Part shown: one piece after another, positions 56,718-64,000 of the stretch
How the letters are laid out: each line of letters begins with the position of its first letter
Position numbering within the stretch: position 1 is the first letter of the stretch
Assembly (NCBI RefSeq): GCF_964030655.1
Contig: NZ_OZ034915.1
Coordinates: forward strand, 434,001-498,000
DNA length: 64,000 nucleotides
Origin: Spiroplasma endosymbiont of Poecilobothrus nobilitatus
Lineage (GTDB): Bacteria > Bacillota_I > Bacilli_A > Mycoplasmatales > Mycoplasmataceae
Direction: 5' to 3'
Translations under genes and position numbers: made by a program
The notes under the pieces: model-generated
What the model saw: only the letters and a program-made list of their open reading frames with translations
Told to the model about the DNA's origin: nothing
The model's database searches: none

Positions 56718-56749
56718 TCTTACAACTAACAAAAAATAAAAAAAGAACA
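56718..56749 (+). repeat. 32-bp exact copy of the tyrS 3' end
   Basis: TCTTACAACTAACAAAAAAT and the next 12 bases are identical to the complement of 54205-54236: the last tyrS codons, stop and the start of its terminator. It lies at the break of the IS1595-B fragment. Confidence 0.75.
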
Positions 56750-57224
56750 ACTAAGACTGAACCCCAAAAAGTAAGTAAAATAAAAAAAGATTTTGTTAAA
56801 TTTTTATAGGGGGTGCATTTTTATATGGCAAAAAAAGGACAAAAATATAACAAATATACATCATAATTTAGAACAAAAATAATTGAGGAAATTAAACAAA
56901 AAAGTTGTTGAATAGTAAAAAAACAATATAATATAAATGCAAATACAGTAGGATATTGATGAACAAATCATAAAAAAGGAAAATTAAACAATCCTAAAGG
57001 ACCTAAAATTTCTTTTGTCAAAAGAAATTTAGAATATTATAAAACAAGGTATGAATTATTAAAAAAGATCCATGACTTTTACAATTAAGCAAACTAAGAA
57101 TAGTCTCTTTTATTAAACAAAATTGTCGTGAATATTCAATAAAATTATTACTAGAAGTAACAGGGTTAAAACGTAGTTATTGAGATAAATATAAAAATTA
57201 TGACAGTAGCAAAAAAGATAAAAA
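56750..57224 (+). pseudogene. IS3-C element, orfA and start of orfB
   Basis: orfA (56825-57088) begins MAKKGQKYNKYTS, TAA at codon 14, then FRTKIIEEIKQKSCWIVKKQ (helix-turn-helix), YKTRYELLKKIHDFYN. orfB follows in another frame (SFIKQNCREYSIKLLLEVTG, LKRSYWDKYKNYDSSKKDK) and is cut by IS3-A copy 6. The ribosome-binding site is AGGGGGTG. Presumed to be the 5' part of the same family as 39160-39617. Confidence 0.7.
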
Positions 57225-58446
57225 TGGAATGGCAACACTTTTTAGGACACTTTTTATATAGACATTTGTTTTCTAAAAGTAACTGGAGATAAATAATTTA
57301 AACTGCCATGAATTCGAATATTGTTATATCAATGCACAAAATCAAAAAGTTCGTATTTTAATTGTGTTAAATTTTTAAATTTTTTACCCTTAATAAATTC
57401 AGTTTTAAAAGTTTTGTAAGTTGTTTCAGCCACAGCATTATCATAAGGGCAGCCTTTATTGCTTAATGATCTTTTAATATTAAAAGTTATTAAAATTTCA
57501 TCAATGATTTTATTTTTAAACTCATTACCACGATCAGTATGAAATAGAGTTATTTGATTTAATGGTCGTGTTATTTTATGAAAAGCTTGTTGGACCAGTT
57601 CGGCTGTTTTATTCGGCCCAGCACTATAACCAATTATTTCACGATTAAACAAGTCAATTAATAAACAAATATAATGTCATTTAGTGCCAACTTGAACATA
57701 TGTTAAATCACTAACAATAACTTCATTAGGTTTTTTGTTGTTAAATTGACGATTTAAAATATTATTAATTTGGTCATTATTGACTGTTGTTTTATGATTA
57801 TGATATTTTAATTTGGTGTATTTAGAAACCAAATTATTTTTGATCATAAATAATCTGATTTTTCGCCGCGATAAGATGATATCTTTTCTGTTTAAAATAA
57901 CTTTAATTTTGCGAGCCCCATAAATTTTGCGACTTTTATTAAAGGCACTAATAATTTCTTGTTCATAATTATTAACTTGCTTGTTAATACATTTATTAGT
58001 TTGATAATAATACGTTGATTTTGATAAACCAAAAATATTACATATTTTTCTTACTGAATATTTTGTTTTGTTGTTATTAATTATTGTTATTTTTTGGCCA
58101 TTATCAGTGCGGCTTGCTTTAAAATGTCATTTTCCATTTTCAAGTCTTTAAGTTCTTTTCGTAAAGTTATTATTTCATTTTCTTCTAGTGCGCGATTGTC
58201 TTTTGCTTTAAATGAACCAGAATTATTATAATTTTTAACTCAACTATAAATAGTTGGTTTTGGTAAATTATATTCTTGCCCTAGATTAATAACACTTTTA
58301 CCATTTTTATATAGCATGACAATTTGTTTTTTAAATTCTTCAGAGTATGAAGTTTTATTTCCCATTTTTATATTCCTTCTTTCTTAATAATTTTATCTAA
58401 TTTTGAAGTCTATATAATTATGGCCCTAATAATTGTAGCCTATCCA
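57225..58446 (-). mobile_element. IS3-A copy 6
   Basis: 1222 bp. orfA (58365-58087) open. orfB lacks the usual TTG start (GGTTTG changed to a non-start TTT codon), but the -1 fusion frame to 57254 is open. AAA lies on both sides, a possible 3-bp duplication, though both flanks are themselves repeats. Confidence 0.88.
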
Positions 58447-58585
58447 AAATTAAATTTACTTATTAATTAAGTAATGCAAAAAAATGCTTAATATTAGGTT
58501 TTTAGTAAATTTATTTAATTTGTTTAGTTGTTTTTATTTATATTTTTTTGTAAAATCTCAACTTTTGTAATGCTATCTTATTTAC
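58447..58585 (-). repeat. second copy of the 135-bp non-coding repeat
   Basis: Reverse complement of 29361-29500 with a one-base length change in a T-run. Its one end is cut by IS3-A copy 6. It lies directly upstream of the ybeY promoter (TATAAT-like box near 58608). Confidence 0.65.
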
Positions 58586-58640
58586 TAAAGATAATGATTT
58601 AATTTGTTATAATAAAAAAAGAGAAGGGTCTGGTGAGGTA

Positions 58641-59117
58641 ATGAAAGATGATTTTGTGATTTACAATGAAACAAAGTTTGATATTAAACCATATGAAGAT
58701 GATTTTAATGCAATTTTCAAAAAAATTAAAACTTTGTTAGCAATAACTGAGCCATTAGAATTATCATTAATTATTGTTGATGCACAAGAACAATTAGAAC
58801 TTAATCGAAAATATCGTAACAAAGATTATGTCGCTGATGTTATTACCTTTGCTTTAGAAGAAGAAAATAAGATTGATTTATTTCAATTAACCGGACTACG
58901 CAGTTTAGGGGATATTTTTATTTGCTATGAAAAAGCCCTTGCTCAAGCTGCTGAATATAACGATTCTCTTCGTCGTGAATTTGCTTTTTTATTTACTCAT
59001 GGTATGTTACATATTTTAGGTTATGATCATCAAACTCCAGCTGATGAAGAAAAAATGTTTAATTTACAACGAAAAGTATTAAATGATTTACAAATTAATC
59101 GAATTCCAATAAAATAA
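58641..59117 (+). CDS. ybeY: endoribonuclease YbeY
   Basis: 158 residues; zinc-dependent RNase for 16S rRNA 3'-end processing and ribosome quality control. The zinc motif HGMLHILGYDH has His 120, 124 and 130; upstream NKDYVADVITFAL and SLGDIFICYEKALAQA match the family. ATG 58641 after GAGGTA. First gene of a ybeY-dgkA-cdd unit. Intact. Confidence 0.94.
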   Translation: MKDDFVIYNETKFDIKPYEDDFNAIFKKIKTLLAITEPLELSLIIVDAQEQLELNRKYRNKDYVADVITFALEEENKIDLFQLTGLRSLGDIFICYEKALAQAAEYNDSLRREFAFLFTHGMLHILGYDHQTPADEEKMFNLQRKVLNDLQINRIPIK

Positions 59118-59143
59118 AAACAGAAAGAAGAAAGGGATACATA

Positions 59144-59582
59144 ATGGCAAAAGAGTCACCAGTCAAGAAAAAAATATTTTTTAAATTACGGAATAAATTT
59201 TCAAATGCTTTTCGTGGAATTTATACAGCAATTAAATAAGAATCAAGTTTAATTATTCATTTTATTGTGTCATTGGTTGTTATTGGTCTAGGAATTTGAT
59301 TGCAAAAAATGGTTCCTAACCAGTTTGGCTATGTTCAATGAGCAATTTTATTATTAACCATTGGAATTGTCATTAGTTTTGAGTTAATTAATACAATGGT
59401 TGAAAATTTTGTTGATTTATTATCATTTGAATATAATAATTAATAATTAAAGCAAAAAAAATTAAAGATATTTGTGCCGCGGCAACATTAATTAATTCTA
59501 TTTTGGCAATTGCAATTGGATTATTAATAATATGTTACCACCGTTAGTGGATGTTATTAAGTTATATTTACACATTAGTTAA
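59144..59582 (+). pseudogene. dgkA: DgkA-family diacylglycerol/undecaprenol kinase, decayed
   Basis: Starts MAKESPVKKKIFFKLRNKFS; NAFRGIYTAIK then TAA at codon 32 where Gln is expected (CAA to TAA); ESSLIIHFIVSLVVIGLG; the kinase motif ELINTMVENFVDLLSFEYN, two more TAA codons, and KAKKIKDICAAATLINSILA in a shifted frame. A final frame change leads to PPLVDVIKLYLHIS. All family motifs are present but unreadable as one protein. Located between ybeY and cdd as in other Firmicutes. Confidence 0.88.
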
Positions 59583-59600
59583 AAAGGGGGAGTTAATAAA

Positions 59601-59996
59601 ATGCCAACTTATTTTGAAAAGCTAAAATTATTAAGTAAAAAAGCTTATGCACCATATTCAAATTTTCGTGTTAGTGCAATTTGTTTGTTAAAAGATGGTA
59701 CAGAAGTTATCGGTGTTAATGTTGAAAATGCAGCATATGCTGCTACGATTTGTGCAGAACGGACAGCTTTGGCACAGTTTTATGCGTTAGGTTATCGTAA
59801 AACAGATATTATAAAATTTTACTTATATACTGACAGTAAACAAGCAGGTTCTCCTTGCAAAATATGCCGGCAATTTTTATGAGAATTAGTTGATCATCGG
59901 ATTCCAATTGAAATTTATAATCAAAAAGGTGAATCATATGTTTTAACAATTAAAGATTTACTACCATATGGCTTTACGAAGGAGGATTTACAATAG
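59601..59996 (+). CDS. cdd: cytidine deaminase
   Basis: 131 residues; deaminates cytidine/deoxycytidine for pyrimidine salvage. AYAPYSNFRVSA, then GVNVENAAYAATICAERTAL with zinc ligand Cys51 and catalytic Glu53, and SPCKICRQFL with Cys86 and Cys89. ATG 59601 after GGGGGAG. Ends in TAG. Intact and of normal length. Confidence 0.93.
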
Positions 59997-59997
59997 T

Positions 59998-60339
59998 ATG
60001 GTCAAGAAACATAAAGATGAGGAAGATTTTCAGCAAGATTTCGTTACTGACCATAGTTATCGTCTTGTTCCTGATGATCAATTACAAGAATATATCCATA
60101 ATAATGCTTTTTATATTAAAATATTTTATGTTTTTTATGACAAACGGTTTTTATTAACTCATCATACTTGAAGAAAAAAACTGACAATGATTTAGAAGCA
60201 TATTGTAAAAAGTATATTATGTATTTAACCAAGCGTTTGCATCTTGATACAATGGCATTAACTTCTGATGAATTAGCACAAAAATGAGATATTCAATAAT
60301 ATGATATTCCTGGTTATGAAGATGTGATGTTAAAAAAAG
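59998..60339 (+). pseudogene. gene downstream of cdd, frameshifted and truncated
   Basis: ATG one base after the cdd stop: MVKKHKDEEDFQQDFVTDHS, RLVPDDQLQEYIHNNAFYIK, then a shift at an A7 run after THHTWRK; the next frame reads DNDLEAYCKKYIMYLTKRLH and has a TAA after KWDIQ, then is cut by IS3-A copy 7. Family not recognised. In many mollicutes era and recO lie here; neither is seen, so the rest was removed or moved. Confidence 0.6.
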
Positions 60340-61561
60340 TGGAATGGCAACACTTTTTAGGACACTTTTTATATGGACATTTGTTTTCTAAAAGTAACTG
60401 GAGATAAATAATTTAAACTGCCATGAATTCGAATATTGTTATATCAATGCACAAAATCAAAAAGTTCGTATTTTAATTGTGTTAAATTTTTAAATTTTTT
60501 ACCCTTAATAAATTCAGTTTTAAAAGTTTTGTAAGTTGTTTCAGCCACAGCATTATCATAAGGGCAGCCTTTATTGCTTAATGATCTTTTAATATTAAAA
60601 GTTATTAAAATTTCATCAATGATTTTATTTTTAAACTCATTACCACAATCAGTATGAAATAGAGTTATTTGATTTAATGGTCGTGTTATTTTTTGAAAAG
60701 CTTGTTGGACCAGTTCGGTTGTTTTATTCGGCCCAGCACTATAACCAATTATTTCACGATTAAACAAGTAAATTAATAAACAAATATAATGTCATTTAGC
60801 GCCAACTTGAACATATGTTAAATCACTAACAATAACTTCATTAGGTTTTTTGTTGTTAAATTGACGATTTAAAATATTATTAATTTGGTCATTATTGACT
60901 GTTGTTTTATGATTATGATATTTTAATTTGGTGTATTTAGAAACCAAATTATTTTTGATCATAAATAATCTGATTTTTCGCCGCGATAAGATGATATCTT
61001 TTCTGTTTAAAATAACTTTAATTTTGCGAGCCCCATAAATTTTGCGACTTTTATTAAAGGCACTGATAACTTCTTGTTCATAATTATTAACTTGCTTGTT
61101 AATACATTTATTAGTTTGATAATAATACGTTGATTTTGATAAACCCAAAATCTTACATATTTTTCTTACTGAATATTTTGTTTTGTTGTTATTAATTATT
61201 GTTATTTTTTGGCCATTATAAGTGCGGCTTGCTTTAAAATGTCATTTTCCATTTTCAAGTCTTTAAGTTCTTTTCGTAAAGTTATTATTTCATTTTCTTC
61301 TAGTGCGCGATTGTCTTTTGCTTTAAATGAAACAGAATTATTATAATTTTTAACTCAACTATAAATAGTTGGTTTTGGTAAATTATATTCTTGTCCTAGA
61401 TTAATAACACTTTTACCATTTTTATATAGCATGACAATTTGTTTTTTAAATTCTTCAGAGTATGAAGTTTTATTTCCCATTTTTATATTCCTTCTTTCTT
61501 AATAATTTTATCTAATTTTGAAGTCTATATAATTATGGTCCTAATAATTGTAGCCTATCCA
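60340..61561 (-). mobile_element. IS3-A copy 7
   Basis: 1222 bp. orfA (61480-61202) open. orfB (61148-60369) open but with substitutions at conserved places: LLIDLFN became LLIYLFN and HTDRGNEF became HTDCGNEF, probably inactivating. No target duplication; the flanks are the cdd-side gene and the metallopeptidase. Confidence 0.9.
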
Positions 61562-62296
61562 TTATTTGGTATTAAAAACCAATATACAAATCCTTCACCA
61601 ATAACCTCATATAAAATAGAAAAAGAATATGAACTAAGATGAAATAATTTAAAAATTTTTTCTTTGTCTAAACTTTGTCAATTATTAAAATTAATAATTT
61701 TACTTATTAAAAAATCTTTTAGTTTATTACTTATACTTATATGCATATTATCTTTTAAAAAATGATCTAACATATGTCCTAATTCATGAAAGAAAACTCT
61801 AAAAGGATCAAGAACAGAAGAATAACCATTATAAAATGAGTGATTTCCCATAGCATTATAATAACATTGTAATGTTTGTGCATGAATCTGAATATGATGG
61901 TAAAAATGACCATATCCATCTGCATCAAGAACTTGAGCAATATCAATTCATTTTAATACATTATGAACATTATTTTTTCCTCAACTACTAGCTGTAATTT
62001 TATAAAATCTTACCATTAATTGTTTTAATTTATTAATATATGTCGGATAATAATTATTAATTAAATTTGTTAAAGATGATTTAGTTTTTGGATTTAAAAA
62101 ATTTGATAATTCTTCATATGAATTAAATTATGGTTTTTCATAAAATGGTAAGTTAGGATATTCAGCATGACTTAAAAAAGCATTTGTTAAATTTTTTTCA
62201 AGATCTGTTGCTGGATGGTTACTAATTCATAAGCCATTATAGCCACGTTGTTGCATTCAAGTTTGATTTGGAACATATTGTTGATTTAAATTAATT
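61562..62296 (-). pseudogene. HELGH zinc metallopeptidase fragment, copy B
   Basis: Same gene as copy A. Here the frame is open except for one TAA (EKP-TAA-FNSYEE, where copy A has GAA). Readable: YVPNQTWMQQRGYNGLWIS, VRFYKITASSWGKNNVHNVL, DADGYGHFYHHIQIHAQTL, NAMGNHSFYNGYSSVLDPFR, VFFHELGHMLDHFLKDN, SSYSFSILYEVIGEGFVYWF. The best source for the protein sequence (about 244 residues); N and C termini lost to IS elements. GEGF Glu downstream of HELGH may be the third zinc ligand. Confidence 0.72.
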
Positions 62297-62877
62297 CTTT
62301 AATTTTGTAGAAAACTCTTGATATTTATAAAATATACCTAAAATTAGGTATATTTTTAATATAAGAGGTGAATAATTAATGGAAAAAATAATTGAAGAAT
62401 TAATAAATAGTTTAACAGATGATCAATTTTTAGAATTTCATGAAAAAGTCAAAAAAGAAGCAGAATTAATTAAAAAACAAAAACGCTTAAATAAAATTGA
62501 TCAAAAATTTAGGGATAAAGGTATTAAATGTCCTAATTGTCAATCTTTTTATTGTGTTAAAAATCGTAATAATCCTGAAGGAAAACAAAAATATTTATGC
62601 AAAAAATGTCGTGCTAGTTTTGATGCTTTTCGTGATCATTTTACGTATTGAAGTCATTTAAATTATGAACAGTGAAATTTATTGATTCAAATTTCATTAT
62701 TAGGCCAATCTAGTAAAATGATTTCCCACTTTATTAAAACATTACCGAAAACCGCTTGATATAATCGCCAAAAAATAATGAAATCAAAACAATTAGAAAA
62801 CACCCAATTAAAATTTAAAAAGTTAAATGGCCAAATTCAAATCGATGAAACATTTATTAAAGAAATCCACAAAGGTA
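62297..62877 (+). mobile_element. IS1595-B copy 7, cut by IS3-A copy 8
   Basis: Left end, hairpin leader and about 165 codons of transposase; open up to the IS3-A insertion at 62878 (no TAA at the QFLEFHEK site). The right part lies outside the window, if present. Confidence 0.88.
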
Positions 62878-64000
62878 TGGATAGGCTACAATTATTAGGA
62901 CCATAATTATATAGACTTCAAAATTAGATAAAATTATTAAGAAATAAGGAATATAAAAATGGGAAATAAAACTTCATACTCTGAAGAATTTAAAAAACAA
63001 ATTGTCATGCTATATAAAAATGGTAAAAGTGTTATTAATCTAGGGCAAGAATATAATTTACCAAAACCAACTATTTATAGTTGAGTTAAAAATTATAATA
63101 ATTCTGGTTCATTTAAAGCAAAAGACAATCGCACACTAGAATAAAATGAAATAATAACTTTACGAAAAGAACTTAAAGACTTGAAAATGGGAAATGACAT
63201 TTTAAAGCAAGCCGCACTGATAATGGCCAAAAAATAACAATAATTAATAACAACAAAACAAAATATTCAGTAAGAAAAATATGTAAGATTTTGGGTTTAT
63301 CAAAATCAACGTATTATTATCAAACTAATAAATGTATTAACAAGCAAGTTAATAATTATGAACAAGAAATTATCAGTGCCTTTAATAAAAGTCGCAAAAT
63401 TTATGGGGCTCGCAAAATTAAAGTTATTTTAAATAGAAAAGATATCATCTTATCGCGGCGAAAAATCAGATTCTTTATGATCAAAAATAATTTGGTTTCT
63501 AAATACACCAAATTAAAATATCATAATCATAAAACAACAGTCAATAATGACCAAATTAATAATATTTTAAATCGTCAATTTAACAACAAAAAACCTAATG
63601 AAGTTATTGTTAGTGATTTAACATATGTTCAAGTTGGCGCTAAATGACATTATATTTGTTTATTAATTGACTTGTTTAATCGTGAAATAATTGGTTATAG
63701 TGCTGGGCCGAATAAAACAGCCGAACTGGTCCAACAAGCTTTTCATAAAATAACACGACCATTAAATCAAATAACTCTATTTCATACTGATCGTGGTAAT
63801 GAGTTTAAAAATAAAATCATTGATGAAATTTTAATAACTTTTAATATTAAAAGATCATTAAGCAATAAAGGCTGCCCTTATGATAATGCTGTGGCTGAAA
63901 CAACTTACAAAACTTTTAAAACTGAATTTATTAAGGGTAAAAAATTTAAAAATTTAACACAATTAAAATAAGAACTTTTTGATTTTGTGCATTGATATAA
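62878..64000 (+). mobile_element. IS3-A copy 8, right end outside window
   Basis: Begins TGGATAGGC. orfA (62959-63237) has TAA in the LE-NEIITL stretch; orfB (from 63291) has TAA replacing Tyr after NLTQLK (63969). Not autonomous. Confidence 0.88.

Larger units (their letters stand above)
60340..62877 (-). repeat. right arm of the 2.5-kb inverted repeat
   Basis: Reverse complement of 51005-53543 with the same junctions: IS3-A / metallopeptidase at 61561-61562 and metallopeptidase / IS1595-B at 62296-62297. Confidence 0.85.

Noticed and set aside
56555-56809. 84-aa ORF starting like the IS1595-B transposase
   Set aside because: It is the truncated transposase start running into unrelated DNA after KCPNC; not a new fusion protein with a plausible function.

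Overview
The window is mollicute DNA, most likely from a Spiroplasma of the citri group. It is strongly A+T rich. Every housekeeping gene reads through TGA as tryptophan (translation table 4). Gene order is mollicute-like (parE-x-parC, truB-ribF-rpsO, ybeY-dgkA-cdd), and a SpV1-type plectrovirus is integrated. No rRNA, tRNA or CRISPR was seen. The chromosome is decaying under insertion sequences: about a quarter of the window is IS sequence, and many genes carry TAA/TAG stops or one-base frameshifts.

Layout. 1-14255 is mostly housekeeping: a P-type cation ATPase running off the left edge, rpmG, a broken ABC exporter pair, parC / unknown gene / parE, and divergent plsY, with one IS and a dead GNAT gene. 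14370-18801 is nested IS debris of four kinds plus a miniature palindromic element. 18880-26530 is a degenerate plectrovirus: small virion genes, frameshifted coat and Zot genes, interrupted adsorption gene and transposase, and an opposite-strand lipoprotein gene sharing a segment with the adsorption gene. 27127-29288 is truB-ribF-rpsO, followed by a dead SDR gene, an IS-in-IS nest and a DEAD-box helicase. 34732-36740 is a second foreign island with a GC-rich hairpin, a RuvC/RNase H-fold-like nuclease and an OB-fold-like protein. 37820-39159 is a ruined trehalose locus. 40975-49166 is an intact surface/secretion block: membrane proteins, two lipoproteins and a 1363-residue FtsX-like permease. 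49219-64000 is a mosaic of IS copies around tyrS, two small envelope genes, ybeY-dgkA-cdd and two inverted copies of a truncated HELGH metallopeptidase gene.

Mobile elements. Eight copies (seven complete within the window, one cut by the right edge) of a 1222-bp IS3/IS150-type element (here IS3-A), plus a divergent copy, are interleaved with eight full or partial copies of a zinc-ribbon/DDE element of IS1/IS1595 type (here IS1595-B; 9-bp target duplications where intact). Several copies have unrelated flanks and no target duplication, which points to recombination between copies. The clearest result is a 2.5-kb inverted repeat (51005-53543 and 60340-62877) around a 6.8-kb segment carrying tyrS and ybeY.

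Most noteworthy: the lipoprotein sharing a domain with the phage adsorption gene; the duplicated, independently broken metallopeptidase; the RuvC-like island with its GC-rich hairpin; the invertible configuration; and several palindromic or miniature elements.
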